In this document: one piece after another, positions 32,799 through 46,438 of the stretch
Layout: each line of letters begins with the position of its first letter
Numbering within the stretch: the stretch's first letter is position 1
Assembly: GCA_043228905.1 (NCBI GenBank)
Contig: JBHGNT010000001.1
Coordinates: forward strand, 23,746,001 to 23,810,000
Length of the DNA stretch: 64,000 bases
Direction of reading: 5' to 3'
Source of the DNA: Azolla caroliniana
Taxonomy: Eukaryota; Polypodiophyta
Translations under genes and position numbers: made by a program
The notes under the pieces: generated by a model
Told to the model about the DNA's origin: nothing
Databases searched by the model: none
What the model saw: the letters and a program-made list of their open reading frames with translations, nothing else

Positions 32799-34900
32799 AT
32801 TAGGAATTGTTGATCCATTACAATAGTCCAAAATTTTGTTTCCGAATTTGATGATTATGGGATTGTTATCAAGATTAGAACCATGAAAACAATTATTGTT
32901 ATACGAATTGTCCCAAAACTAGTGGAGATTGGAAGCCCAGTTTTCAATGGAGTTTTATGGAAGACGACAAGTTGGCTATTTCCACAAAATGGGGACATAT
33001 GGTGTGAAGGCATACTCGATGTGCAAGGGCAGAATTAGATGGAGGACCAACACATTCTATAGGTCTGTGGACGATATTTCAGACCAAAGCATGATAATGC
33101 TTAATAATATAAGGGGTGGAAAGACAATGTATTCTATGATACAAACCACCCTTTCTAATATCTAGATGCAATTTATCTTCTACATAAAAGTGGATGGGTT
33201 TATTTACTCCATTGGATGTTTTGATTGGAGTAAAAGCCTATATTGGGGAAGAAGCTTTTATAATCTTTGATGTACAAGATGGTAGTAGGTTAACTTTCAC
33301 ATATATGGAAACTAATTTGTTTAGTTTTTGTTTACATAAAGAAGCGAGGGCAATCGCAAATGATGGATCAAATTGGGTCTTAGATCTGGATCCCCAAAAG
33401 GTGAATTCTTTTTGGAGGATTTGGATTATGGAAATGAGACCAATATCTCGATTAACTTGGGATCCTTGAGAGTTGTATTGGAAAGTGTGAGTTCAAGCTC
33501 AAATAATTGGATATAGATTGTGCATAATCTTAGAAGTTTTTTGGATAATGTAAAAGGTAATATGCAATAGGCAGAGCTCAAACAATTGGAGTTTCATGCC
33601 ATCTAGGACAAAGGAATATTTTATAGACGGATTTTTGATAAGGTGGAGTGCGCTTGTCCAAGTCAAATACAATCTATAGATCCTTTACGATGTCGGGAAG
33701 TTGCTTAATGTAAGGTCTCTCAATGCAACGCATAAGATCATGGGAGTGTTAAGCCGACGGCTAGAATTTAGAAAGGGGCTCATTACCGAAAGGTACATCT
33801 TTTATGTATAGCCTTAGGGCATTTATTAATACTAATGTAGTATCTTTTTTGGAAAACAAAGTATAATGCGCGACTAGAATATCATTATTAGTTGTTCCTC
33901 ATTTCTTGATTGAATCTCCAACCCAAAAAAAAAAGCACCTTTGAAAACAAAAGTGGTAGGGCTAGGAAGCCACCTAACAATACGAAAGTGCATGAATTAA
34001 GGTCCGGCCTCTCCTCATTACGAAGAACTAGTAGATTCATGTAGCTTGCTGGCCAATTGAAGTGGTAGCTTGCCTAAGGTGGGTTCCTATCCTTACAAGG
34101 GGTCTTCTGAGTGGTTCTTCGGACATTGTTATCCCTAATCTACGGATAACGTTGTTGAGCGAACACTGGACGTTGACATTTATAGGAAGGTATTACTTTG
34201 GGTGATCGTCAACAAAGATTTGCTAATAGGCCTTCGGGCAAGTAGAAATGTGTATGTCAATAAGGCCTTCAAAGCAAGTAGGATCCTCAAAGACTTCAAC
34301 ATCCGAACCAATACTTTGGCATGATTCAACAATAGATCATAGCTAGAGATATCAATTGTAATAAGGAAAATATTTAGCTTCGAACATATGCTTGAATAGA
34401 AATCGTGATTGACTAAAATATATCAATTGAGTAAGGTGACTCGAAACCCGAATAGGAAGGAATGCATGACGATGCACAATGCAAAGTGTTAATGGGTAAG
34501 GAAAACGTGTGGTAGGCAATTGCTTGTCGTAGCGTAGGCATGATGTTGAATTGAAAAAATAAAACAATAATGGCTGAGCTTAGAGAGGACTCGAGAGATG
34601 AACGAGTGGATAAATCTCAAGGTTCGAAGCTAGAGATTGCGACTAATCATCCGAGACACGAAGTGGTGACGTGATCGACTGATACACATTTAGTTGTGTG
34701 ATGATCTGAATCCCTCGGCACAGGGGTGACTTTAACTCTCGTGTGTGAAATATGTGTTGCTATATAACCCCCACCACCACCACCACCCGAAGAGATGGAC
34801 TACTTGGCTTGGCTTAGTGGGTGTGTGAGTCACTCACTTGACTACTTACTACTCACTATGTACTTTCTTGTAGTTGTGACTAAGAAGAAGGGAAGGGTGT
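32799..34900. other. Intergenic, no recognised gene
   Basis: Open frames 32929-33165 and 33194-33469 have protein-like composition but no domain I recognise. 33640-34320 contains GC-balanced sequence whose texture differs from its AT-rich surroundings (segments such as ggtggagtgcgcttgtccaag and gaagtggtagcttgcctaagg); it could be organelle-derived or another relic, but I cannot support either. Confidence 0.3.
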
Positions 34901-34918
34901 GAAAGGAGGAGGCCTTAG

Positions 34919-35097
34919 TGATGATGATGATGATGATGATGATGAGATTAGGCTCTCTCTCTGTCTCTCAAAGAAGAAGAAGAAGAAGAAGAAGAAGAAG
35001 AAGAAAAGCATTGTCTTTCTTTCTTTCATGAGTTCACTGGAACTTCCTGAGGGGGCGAAGTAAAAGGAAGAAGACGACCCCCCCCCCCACCCACCCA
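34919..35097. repeat. Microsatellites upstream of ABCD2
   Basis: (GAT)n at 34919-34944, (GAA)n at 34973-35004 and a C-rich run ending (ccac)n at 35078-35099 lie within 190 bp upstream of the ABCD2 start codon, in the probable promoter/5'UTR. Confidence 0.9.
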
Positions 35098-35105
35098 CCC
35101 TACCT

Positions 35106-38100
35106 ATGGAGGCTTCCAAATTCGCAGTACTTGGAGTTCACCCTGCTCTTCAAGGAACCCCCTTCGCACGCCCTTTTCCTTTTCCTTGTTTTCTTCTGTT
35201 TTCTGATCATCGCCATCGCCATCGCCATCGCCATCGTCCTCATCATTACCTTCATCACCACCATCACGATCAGTGTCATCTTTGTGGGCGTTCTAAAGGT
35301 CATATAAGATGTATCCCCAAGGATAATACTTCTTCATCAACAACAACAGCGAAATCATCACCCATCACTGAATCTAACATTTTGGGCACTATATCTCCTC
35401 CTCCTCCTCCCCCTTCGTCTTTATCTTCTTCTCAAGATGAGATTCCTCCCTCTCAAGAAAAGGTGCCTACTTTTAAATGCTTTCATTACCCTCTCTCTTT
35501 TTTTTTATCTTTTGATCACCCCATGTGTTTATTAGGATTAAGTAAACTTAAGTAACGAATGGTTATGAAAATGTTAGAAAAGAAGATATCTTTATTGCTG
35601 AGAAACCAGCATTCAAACTCTTCCATTTACTAGCCTTGTATTTTAGTTTGTTGTGTCTAAATGTACATTAGGATCAACGGATCTAATGGCTCAATAAAAA
35701 ATCTTCTGTCAGGTGGATTTGTATTCAATTATCTATGTGTTTGTTGTGAGATTAATTGAACATTAGGATTAAACTTTACTAACATCCACATTCAAAATCT
35801 TCCTCTTTGCCTTTATAGAGCTGCTCTTACAATCGGTTCCTTCTTTCTAAGAAGTCTTCTGATTGTGGATATATGCAATAGCATGTTAGTCCACTTGTGT
35901 TGAATGTCATTGACCAATACCTTTTTAACAAATGAGTGATACATGGGATTAAGACACAAAATCTGCATGCTTATGTCAACTGCTGATTACACATTTTGAA
36001 GACGACATAGGGCTCTCTTCGCTATAAATGTAATGAAGTCAGAATGTAAATGTGATATATGCATCCTGCGCGGCCTACAACACTCTGTGACATGCAATAC
36101 CGGTGTCTCTATCAATGAACGTGTGTAGAGGTTCCAATATCGTGCCTCTTTGTATGCATGGTGTGCAGTTCTTTTCTACTGGTGCCTCTTTGTATGCATG
36201 ACCTCTCCTCGTGCCTTATCTATGTGAAGGTTTTTGTAGAGCTGGCTACACGCTTAGTCCCGCAATCTATTCTAAGGGGATGTCCTTGGTGTAGATGTGC
36301 ATCCTCTAGATGTATGGTGCAGAAAACTATAGGCTTCTCTGTAAGTTTGCAGGTGAGTATTGTAAAAAGATTGCAGGGATCCATCTTTACTATCTAGTAG
36401 TTCCCAACGTATGTGGTGCTCATATACATCAGGTAAATTATAAGCTGTAGTATTACTGGAATTACTGGCAGTGAGGGATGTGTGTATAGGCTGTATATAG
36501 TGAGCCTTTAGCTCTCTCTGGGGTCTATCATGGAAGCTGCCATGTCTTTGTCCAAAAATTGATTTTTCATACTGCATTTTCTTCATCATACTCAAAATTG
36601 TAATGTCTCAAGGTGTAGTCTACCTAAAAAATAGGCCAGTTGTTGGAAATTGGGATGTCACTCCCCCTGTTGTTTGAGTGATGTAAATAACTAAGAGAGT
36701 GTAAGTTTTGAGGGGGGAGAGAAGTGTGTGTGTGCGTGTGTAAGAGAGAGAGAAGAGAGATACAGGCAATCTTTGGTTTCGATGTCACTTTCCTTTTCCC
36801 TCTTATCTTGTGCTAAACAGAGAGCTGGATCAGATATACAAACAATCCTCAAGAGATTCTGGAAAGTAGCGGCTCCCTATTGGAGTTCTGATGACAAAGA
36901 TCAAGCCAGATTGAGACTGGGTGGTGTGTTTGCCTTGACACTTGCAACAACCGGGATCAGTGTTGGCTTCAATTTCTTAGGAAGAGATTTTTACAATGCC
37001 CTTGCCAGTAAGTTATGAGTTATGGACTTCAAACATTCCATCATTTATTTTGGTGCATGGATGCTATACTTTTTGTAAATACAATCATTAAATGATGCGT
37101 TTTTAAGCTATATGATTTGTTATTTTATTATTAGGCAAGGATCAGGAGCAATTTACTAAACAATTACTGTATTATTTGGGTGCATTTGTTGGAGGCATTC
37201 CGGTGAGCTTAATACTGCACTCTTTTAGGTACTTTTCTGTACACTTCTAATTTGGAAAGAAATCATTCTTGATACGAGACCATCCTTTTGCATGATTTCA
37301 TTCATATAACCTTGAAATTTTGGCAGTTTTTTGTGCTGAGGGATTATGGTCGAGATACTCTTGCTCTACGGTGGCGTGCCTGGATGACCAATTATTATAT
37401 GGAACGATATTTTGATAAGCAGACATTTTATCAGATCCAGTCCCAGTCACTCATTGACAATCCAGATCAACGCATTGTTGATGATTTGAACTCTTTTACA
37501 GGAACTGCACTCTCGTTTGCCTTAGCCTTATTCAATGCGACCATTGATCTCGTATCATTTAGTGGAATATTATTTGGAATCTATCCTCCACTGTTTCTCG
37601 TGCTTATTGTATATGCAATTGGTGGCACAGCTATCAGTGTTGCATTAGGCAAGGTAATGGTTTTTCATTTTTTGCTTTTGTTGTACATTGCTATATTATG
37701 TGTTCAAATGTAAAAAGGTATATTGGTATGTACATGCACAAAGGGCGTGAATCTACACATGTTAGTGTGTGATGTGGAGGTTTCCCATTCATTGGACATC
37801 AAGGGTTAATGTCATGCTCCATTTTTCAGACCCAATCTTAAACAATTTGATTCTATGATTGTAGTAAACAAATGACACCAATAGCATGTGACTCATAGTT
37901 AATTTGTTTTTGTAAAAAATGTGTCCATGTACAACATTTTTTGCTCTCAACTTGTCATTTATGATGTGTGCATACCTTTACATTTTCTTCTTCTTTCTCA
38001 TAGGGAAGTGCTTAAACAATGTCTAATTCAAACATTTAAAGTAGACTCTAGCTGGGCATTACTTCTTTGGCAGATATAGTGTTGCATAGCATAGACATGG

Positions 38101-41100
38101 ACTGCAAAAATTTGGGTTTTCCGAGATTTTACTTAGTTCAGTTTACAAATATGAAACCTTCCTTCTTCCATGGAGTAGTGACAGTGGTCTTCTATGGCTC
38201 ATTTACATTTGACCCACAAAATTATGAATATAGCATGCATGATTATCATGTTTAGATCTGTCAGCAGAAACAAAGCATACTGCTGCCTAATAAATCGTGT
38301 ATGCTTTCTCTTGTCTTGTAAAATGACAACTGCCCACACATGTATACATGATGGTTACATGGATATATGACACTCACGTCTTCTTTTAAATCATAACATA
38401 GGTTAATGCTCCTTCATTTTGTTTACAGGATCTTGTGAATCTGAACTTTCTGCAAGAAAAAAAGGAAGCAGATTTCAGGTTTGGATTGGTGCGGATAAGA
38501 GAGAATGCTGAATCAATTGCTTTCTACCAGGGTGAAAAAAATGAAATACAACTCCTTCTTGATAGATTCAAGCGATCGTTTGAAAACTTTAGTGTAAGTT
38601 AATGTCTTGATTCGCTTACTGTTTTTTAATGGAATAGATTCTATGGTACCTATAGATTCCCTTGGCATGGTCCTTGATCGTACAGCCATGGTCCTTGATT
38701 TCGTGTATGTATTGCAACTAAAACTTGACTGTTTTGAGCTGGCACTATATACTGAGTATGTATTGCAGACTAAAATTTGACCGTTTTGAGTTGGCACTAT
38801 ATACTTTGTAAATTATTCTTTTTTGCAGGAATTGCTTATTGCGTCAAGGAACTTGGAGTTTTTCACAAATGGCTATCGTTATGTCATACAAGTTTTGCCT
38901 GCTGCTGTGGTTGCACCCATGTATTTCTCTGGCAAAATAGAGTTCGGTGTCATTAACCAATCTTACTCTGCTTTCAACCATATCTTGTCTGATTTTTCAA
39001 TCATTATTTACCAATTTCAAGCATTGAGTGCCTTCTCGGCTGTTATTGATCGGTTGGGTAGGTTCATAATCTTCTTGAAAATTTCCATAAATTCAAAGGA
39101 CTTAAGTTTCTATGCTAATTTCCTGGGTTTGAATTAATGCTTCACAAAACTCATATGAAAGCATCTAGAGCAGAAGTGTGTTGCCTTTTTCCACTCCAGA
39201 AGGATGAGTTATGCTGTTTGAACTCTAATATTAATTGATTGCGGGCCATCACTTTTTTGTCAAATGCCAAAGTTTGACTCTATTGCCAGTGTAATATAGG
39301 GTGAGAAATTCACTTAAGTTATATCTAAAAAGTATTTTATATTTGTGGCTTACAGGAGAATTTAATGATCTTCTAGACAAGCAAACTTATGAACGTGACA
39401 CAGAAGGCAAGGAAGAAACAACAATTAGTATTGTTGACATCCAAGCTCCTTCAGTGTCATTCAGCTCCTCCAACGCTGTCTTGCTTGAGATAGAAAGTCT
39501 TACTTTACAAACTCCTCAGTATACAATGACTCTTATAGAAGAGTTAACATTGATGATTTCTAAAGGACAAAACCTTTTGGTATGTGCTGAAGTATGACGT
39601 TTGTAAATTTGTTATTGAGCTTTGGATTGTTCTGAATATCATATGGTGCTTATCAGGTTATGGGTGCAAGTGGAAGTGGGAAGACTTCTTTGCTTAGGGC
39701 TATTGCTGGACTATGGACTTCTGGAAGTGGCACAATAAGACGATACACCCTCCCAATATGTACGGAGAATAATGGATCCATTAGTGAAGTTGGGAAAGAT
39801 GTTGGCAATGAAGGCGAAGAATTTGGTTCAGAGAGTGATAATGATGGATGGAGTGCAAATGCTACTGGAAGAGGGAGCATTTTTTTCCTTCCTCAGAAGC
39901 CTTATATGGTCCTTGGTACGTTACGCCAGCAGCTGTTGTATCCGACATGGAATGACCCCAGAACAATACAAAAACCATCTGATGAGAAAGGTATTATTCT
40001 TCAACTCCAACTTATGTTTTATCTGCATCATAACTTGTCCACTCTCTTCTTTATTTTATCCCACTAGAGTAATTAGATATGCATAATTATTTGTTTCTCC
40101 ATATTTTCTTTACATTTTTGCAATGTTTCATAGACATTGAAGGTCATATTAATTCTTTTTTATCATCGCCCAATCATTTCCATATGGTAATTTGTTTGGG
40201 GGGTTTTCATGCTACTAGAAAAAATGAAAAGACTGAAATCCATGTATTTTATATTCCCTGGAGTCTGTTCAATTCATGCCTGATGACGAATGTGTGAAAT
40301 TGGTTAATGATTAAGAAATAATCTTCATTGGGGAGGGATTTGTTTATACTTCTGAATCTCCAGATTATTCCATCATGTTTCATAATCAAAGAGTTTTTTT
40401 GGCTTGTTACGATCTCCAGCAGCTTAAAATTTCCATGTTGTTTAATGTTAATAGACACATGTTTGTTGCTTATATCAAATTATGATGCATTACATTTGAA
40501 ATAGCTGCGCTTTTATTTAATTTTTTCCTCACATTCATATTGATTATCTTCACCCTTTTTTTTTAGGTAAGCAGATGATTTGTTATAGTCTATAGATGTG
40601 TAATTGTTGTAAAAGACAATATTCAATAGAGATGCGTAGTGTTGATAATGATTTAGATGAAGAGGATATGCCACCTTATCTTGTAAATGATTTGGGTTAA
40701 GATTATTGATGATAATAGTACAATGGGATATATATGTCTAGATAAACATTTTTGTCTGAAATCATGTAGCAGCCATTCACTGACATATTACAACATCGGT
40801 TTGGTGATATGTTCAGGATTCTGGACCCTACCTCAAAGATTGGATCAGACAACTTCTCAGAAAATACCGTCAGATGAGCAACTCATACAAGCCCTTAAAG
40901 CTGTTAACTTGGGGAATGTGTTGGATCGTTGCGAACTAGATTCAGAAGTTGAGTGGGCCAGTGTACTATCTCTGGGTGAACAGCAAAGACTTGCTTTTGC
41001 TCGGCTTCTACTAGCACAGCCAATCCTAGCTCTTATGGATGAATCCACCAGTGCATTGGATGAAGAAAATGAGGTATATTTTCTTTTAGTATAAATTTGA

Positions 41101-41312
41101 AATTATATAAAATTGCGAATCATAATGAGATTCTGGAGCTTTGGTTATTACAGGCAGCGTTGTACAAGTTGGTCTATGGAGCTGGGATAACTTACATCAG
41201 TATTGGACATCGGAGTACTTTAACGAAATTCCATTCATTGAAATTGACACTCTTGAAATGTAATCAGGATAACAAAAGTGAAAACTGGGTTCTAAGTGAG
41301 CTCAACCAGTAA
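35106..41312 (+). CDS. ABCD2: ABC transporter D family member 2 (chloroplast type)
   Basis: A half-size ABC transporter with one membrane domain and one nucleotide-binding domain, related to peroxisomal ABCD/PXA half-transporters but with an N-terminal extension expected to target the plastid; substrate unknown. Ten exons: 35106-35462, 36821-37007, 37135-37202, 37327-37653, 38429-38593, 38829-39057, 39356-39579, 39657-39990, 40817-41073, 41154-41312; all GT-AG, frames consistent, 768 aa (Arabidopsis relative about 706). Membrane domain about 130-460 (SVGFNFLGRDFYNALA, TGTALSFALALFNATIDL). Walker A GASGSGKTS at 522-530, signature LSLGEQQR at 681-688, Walker B ILALMDE about 700-706, D-loop SALD, H-loop His 735. 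Exon 1 is a His/Arg/Ser/Pro-rich presequence built partly on a hexanucleotide repeat. The donor of exon 1 (AAG|gtgcct) is weak. An alternative in-frame start (MSLSFSLLSC) lies in the first intron at 36782. Confidence 0.9.
35209..35250 (+). repeat. catcgc hexanucleotide repeat in ABCD2 exon 1
   Basis: Five tandem copies of a catcgc-type unit at about 35209-35239 encode the HRHRHRHRHR run, followed by a CATCAC-rich stretch giving HHHHH. The transit peptide is therefore partly microsatellite-encoded and probably length-variable. Confidence 0.85.
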
Positions 41313-42772
41313 TGTTATAAAAACAAATTGTTGTATTATTGTAGAATATGATATTGGATGATATATTTGAGAGCTAGTTAATGCCATCCAATTTCTCACC
41401 TAACCTATATTAATTCTATTGTATTCGCCAGCATACAAACACCACCCCTCAAAGACACCGATGATATGTATTTATCTAGTTGAGGGAATATCAGATTCTT
41501 GTTAAAGTTACTTACAGAGAAATCCTGCATACAGTTTATACTAAGTTCTACAGCGTCAATACAGTTATATGACTGCATGATGTATTCTTTTAGTACGTAA
41601 ACATGAATGTGTTGTGTATGCCTTACAGATACATATATAGTGAGGCATGGAAGTTGGAAAACTCCCACCATGGTATTAATAGGTTGATATTTGTAGTTAT
41701 CATGAATGTACTCATAAGCTAAAGATGCAAAAGGATGTCTGCATGCCAAACAAAATTAATAGGAACTGCCACCCATGCAAAACCTACACTTCTCCGAGAA
41801 AGCTCTACACTGTCTATATATGTCGTAGTGATGCGAAAGGAATACCAAGATGGTTAAAAAAGGAACGTGATTCACCTTGAAACACTTCTATAGCAAATAC
41901 TTAATTCCTTGGCCAAGTAGTAAATTTTATATAAAGCATCTATCTCATGTGTCACATGGAATACTATTGTATGAAACTGTCTGGGTTTAGAGAGAAAGAA
42001 AAAGGAATGTGTGTATATAGCAGCCCAACCATGGTCATTGAAGTTTTGAACATTGTTGCATGATCATCACAAGGCCCAGTCTCTATGGATGCTAAAAAAT
42101 ATCTGATCTAATCCTTGGATTGATGTATTTCCCACATATATAACAGGAGTATAAAATCAAATTAGTCATATAAGAACTGTTCTCTTCCCACTTGTTTGAA
42201 AAATCCATTTGATACATGGTCAATTGGCAATAAGTAGTAAACTGAAAGAGATTTCCATTAACAGGTTGTGCTATCTCTGAAAATACGTGCATGCAAACTT
42301 TTGAACCACTGTGGCCAATGGAGTAGCAAATCCAAGTTCAAACCATACATGCATTCAGACAGGTTCAGCTAATTCCTCTGGCATTTCAATGTACAAATGT
42401 AATTACAGAACTATTTCAACAAAAATTTATCCAGACTGCACACAAAGTCGAAAGACAACCCATAAATTTCAGGGTTTGCAATTATGAACCCATAAAAAAT
42501 GAATTCATTCTGGAATCTTTAGAAGACATAAAATACAAGTAGAGGAAAGCATATCGATAGACAAGGCTCCTCTTGCAATCAAACACTAGATCAATTTAAT
42601 GCTTATGCATGGGGTACTTCCTCAGCTCGAAAAAACAAAAAATAATAATTCTGCAGCTGAATACTTTTGGCATAATGAACTGCTTCTCTGAGTGTTTAAC
42701 GAGAAACTTTTACAATATAAATTATTAAAGAACTTGATACTCCATAAGCAATGGTAAGAAATGCCGAGCCTG
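41313..42772. other. Intergenic between converging ABCD2 and DnaJ
   Basis: AT-rich, holds the 3' ends of both genes. No coding domain or transposon is recognisable; open frames such as 41405-41749 (minus) are without motif. Confidence 0.45.
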
Positions 42773-43873
42773 TTACGCTCGCGAAGTTGAACTATAAAAC
42801 TGTCTCAACATGTCACAATGAGGTGTTTTTATTGTAGGATTCCATTGTTTCCACCCCATCTCGCGCTGACAATTATGTTTGAGAACTTCTGCATAATCCC
42901 TTTCTACTTGATATTCAATGTTATGACGAGCTCGACTACCCAGAGGGTAATCGGTGTCAAACTCCCTAGACCTTACAAAGAATGTTATAGAATGATCTTT
43001 AGTCAAGTACTTAATGTCATATTGCGCTGTTTGCTCAAGGCTGTAAACAGGTTTAGAATAGGGGAAATAGCTCAGTAGAATCAGCAAAAGTACTGGTAGA
43101 AATTGTACTAAATTCAACAATCCTCCATGGACTTCACGGGTATGCACGCGTGCACCACCTTGATGTCCACCTGTCCTGAATGTCCTTACATAAGCTCCCC
43201 GTGGAAACCCATTTGTGGTTCCCGAGAAAAATGAGTTGAAAATCTCATCTGCATCAAACATATCCTCATTGACAAAACCAGTTCCTCGTCGCTGCCTATA
43301 TGCTTGTTGTCTTTGAGCTACTTCATGGATTTCCTCTGGACCATACTGATCATACTTTTGTCTAAGCTCAGTGTCACTAAGACAAGCAAATGCCTTTGAA
43401 ACTGCCTTGAATGCCTCTTCAGCCCCTGGAGCTTTATTCTTATCAGGGTGAACCTTCAAAGAAACCTTCCTATAAGACTTTCTGATTTCTTCCCCTGAGC
43501 AAGATTTCTCTAATCCAAGAACCTGATAATAGTCTTTCGTTCTCCTGATCCGCCGAACAATATCCATCTGCTCTGTGGTGTATTCTTGAGCACTTCTTTC
43601 ACCAGTACTACCATTTTCACTAGGTCTACTACCATCACTGGAGTTACTTGTTTCACGAGAATCCTTGTGAATGGGCTTCTCTTTTAAAGGAATCTCTGTA
43701 TCTTTCTCCCCTATATCTGCTGCTAAAGAGGAGACCAAGTTTTCAAGAGGTAAAGTGGGATCTAATCTTAATGCTTTTGATAAGAACTTGTGTGCACGGG
43801 CCTTATCTCCTTCCTGCAGAGCTTGGTTTCCAATGTCTATACATCTCTGAGCAGCATCTTTATTGCCGTCCAT
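42773..43873 (-). CDS. DnaJ (Hsp40) membrane protein with DUF1977, DNAJB12/14-like
   Basis: A type-II-like J protein that would stimulate Hsp70 ATPase at the ER membrane; animal relatives DNAJB12/14 work in ER protein quality control, and plants have several copies. One uninterrupted frame of 366 aa, family length about 350-370. The N-terminal part (1-50, RCIDIGNQALQEGDKARAHKFLSKALRLDP) is TPR-like; a Ser-rich linker follows; the J domain is at 114-178 with HPD at 142-144 (VHPDKNKAPGAEEAFKAV); a GF-type stretch at 197-245; one membrane helix at 252-272 (LLNLVQFLPVLLLILLSYF); and DUF1977 about 270-360 with YDIKYLTKDHSITFFVR. The start at 43873 is the first ATG and fits homologous MDGNKD starts. 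A 5'UTR intron is probable. Converges with ABCD2. Confidence 0.94.
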   Translation of the reverse strand: MDGNKDAAQRCIDIGNQALQEGDKARAHKFLSKALRLDPTLPLENLVSSLAADIGEKDTEIPLKEKPIHKDSRETSNSSDGSRPSENGSTGERSAQEYTTEQMDIVRRIRRTKDYYQVLGLEKSCSGEEIRKSYRKVSLKVHPDKNKAPGAEEAFKAVSKAFACLSDTELRQKYDQYGPEEIHEVAQRQQAYRQRRGTGFVNEDMFDADEIFNSFFSGTTNGFPRGAYVRTFRTGGHQGGARVHTREVHGGLLNLVQFLPVLLLILLSYFPYSKPVYSLEQTAQYDIKYLTKDHSITFFVRSREFDTDYPLGSRARHNIEYQVERDYAEVLKHNCQREMGWKQWNPTIKTPHCDMLRQFYSSTSRA

Positions 43874-46213
43874 GCTTCAACAATATGACAACAAGATTGA
43901 CACAAGGAGGTCAGGCCTTTCAAACCCTGTGCTGTAAAAAAGGAGGGAAGACATCACTAAGCTTGATTATTATGTAATATGCAAAACCAAATCCAGAGAT
44001 GAGAACATTAAAGAAATGAGAGAGAGAATAGAACAAATTTTTTTGTTGTCCACGAGGAGGCCAATTTTGACCAATGAGAGAGAGAGAGAGAATGAGAACA
44101 AAACACTGTTGGACACTGGAAAGATGAATAGAATAGTATGGAAAATGAAAGGATTGGGATTGCCAATGACCATTACATACAGAAAACCACCTCCAAAAAC
44201 AAATCCATAAAGAAATAACGTCATTAACATGGAGACAGAGAGAAAGATGAAGGGGTGCACAGATAAAGCAGTTAGATCAAACCAGAAAGCAGTTACAAAG
44301 ATGAAACTTGCTATGCTTATCAAACAAAAACCAAACCTACCAAAGAAAACACCATTAAAGCAGATAGAGAGAGGCACATACAGATCAATAGAAAAATCCT
44401 ACTTTGGAACACAGTAAATTCAAGACATGATGAAGTGATGGGATTTGTAATCGAAGGAAGGACAGATTTGCACATCTTACAATTATGGTTCTTTCCTTCT
44501 ATATTTTGAACATACAAATGTACTCTTCTCCTTTACCTTCTGGTTTTGCAATCAATCTACTAGCTTTGGTAGGCATCTCTTTCTGTTCCCAGTTTCTATA
44601 ATTTCCTTCAAATTTTGCTCCTAATTTGTTATATCCTCTACCCCTATTTCAGATATTGCAAATTCCTAATTTGTATAGTTTCTGGCAATAATTTCGGCAG
44701 ATTCCTACATTTTCTTCTTAATTGTGTAGTTTCTAGCATGGCTGCACTCCACAATTTTACCTCATATCTCAGCAACAATTGATACAAAATCCATGATTGA
44801 TGGCCAGTAATTACAATTCATATTACAACTATTAATGAATTGAGAAGATGCTGAACCGGAGGGAGAAGACCAGATGTCTAATATTGCAACTATTACATCC
44901 TGATATTGCAGCTCGCAATAAGATACAATTATTAGCGCCTAATATTACAGCTATTAGATTCTACTATTACAATACTAGATCCTAAACTTACAACTATTAG
45001 ATCCTAAAAAGGGAGTGGGGAAATCCACGTCTATCAAACAAGACTTGTGTCATAAAAATCTTGATGCTTAAAAAAAGCAATATCCCTAATTGATACATAA
45101 AGAAAATACCATTAAAACAGCAAGAAAATTGGTTTAAAGATGATGTTAAAGCCTTAAAAGAAAAAGGAATCAAGGCAAACAGGAAAATGATACAGGCAAT
45201 CAACAGGATTATGATGCACACACTTGAATATAATATTGAGATACAGAGAGGAGATACAAAAAAGCCACCAGAATCCCAGAAAAAACAGAAATTGGTACAA
45301 AGGGGGGATATTCAAAGAAGGATAGAGAGAAACAACAAATACTATTAATTATACAAGGGAAAGAAAAGTTACAAGGGAAAGCAAAACCCTGGAAAACCTA
45401 CTAAAAAGCTGACAGAAGGAAACCCAAGCAAAGAAATGACAAAATTTGATACAGATGAATTGAAAACCTAGAAGATACCAAAGTATAGTAAAACAACTCA
45501 AGAAAGCTAACAAAAATGAGCACAAACCTCTTGAAAATACCAGAACACAGTGAAACGATCAGGAAATCAAAAAAATGATGACTCCCAAGACCTACAAAAA
45601 TAAATAGAAAGCATATACAACAAATAGCAGGAAATTACAAAAAACCATCAAGGTCGGGCTGCGAGGGGAAGATATGGTGATCAAGACAATAACCTAAAAG
45701 ATAGAGGGACAGAAACAAATGTACAAGAAGGAAATCACAGAGATAAGACAGAAAAAAAACATAAACGCCATTAACAAAATCAGTTCAATCACCTAAAAAT
45801 CTCAAGAATCCAGGGGATCAATCAAAGTTCAGTCCAAAAGGGCAGGGAAAAAAGGAAAATTCAAGAGATGATAGAGCGACAAACAACAGAAAACACCATT
45901 GACAAAGATCTTCAAATACCATGGGAAAACTCCTAAGAGAACAGTATAGACAAAAAATCAGGTAAAATCAACCAAAGAACATACTAGAGAAATAATCAGA
46001 GCAGTACAAAAGGATGAATTAGAGTGATATTTGTTACAGGAACGAAGACGAAGATAAAAAAAGCACGTCATTGTCGTTGTTAATGGGGGGAGTAAAAGAA
46101 AAGGGAAGCCCTAGATCGATGAAATCGTGGAGGATCGTGACAGGTGATTCAAAAGACTTAAAAACTGAATAGAGGAATCAAAAAACTGACATAGATGAAA
46201 TAAAAACCGATAA

Positions 46214-46278
<65 letters not shown>

Positions 46279-46394
46279 TCTACCTAGAATTCTTTCTTTC
46301 CTTCTTTCATCTGAGTTTTGGGGTTTGGCAAAGACATAAAGACGCAGAGAGAGAGAGAGAGGGAGGGAGGGAGGGAGGGAGGGAGGGATAGAGA
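46214..46394. repeat. (TG)n, (GA)n and (GGGA)n microsatellites
   Basis: A pure TG run of about 26 repeats at 46214-46265, GA repeats to 46280, and GA/GGGA repeats at 46347-46394. They separate the two leader-like segments in the DnaJ promoter region. Confidence 0.95.
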
Positions 46395-46429
46395 GCTTAC
46401 CTGGCTTCGTTCTTCCTTTCTTCTGAGTT

Positions 46430-46438
46430 CTAGGGTTT
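46430..46438 (-). promoter_or_regulatory. Telo-box at the DnaJ leader exon
   Basis: On the minus strand this reads AAACCCTAG, at the start of the inferred leader exon, close to the likely transcription start. Confidence 0.5.

Noticed and set aside
33640-34320. Mitochondrial insertion (NUMT)
   Set aside because: The texture suggested it, but I could not recognise any mitochondrial gene or long matching stretch from memory, so I only list it as an open question.
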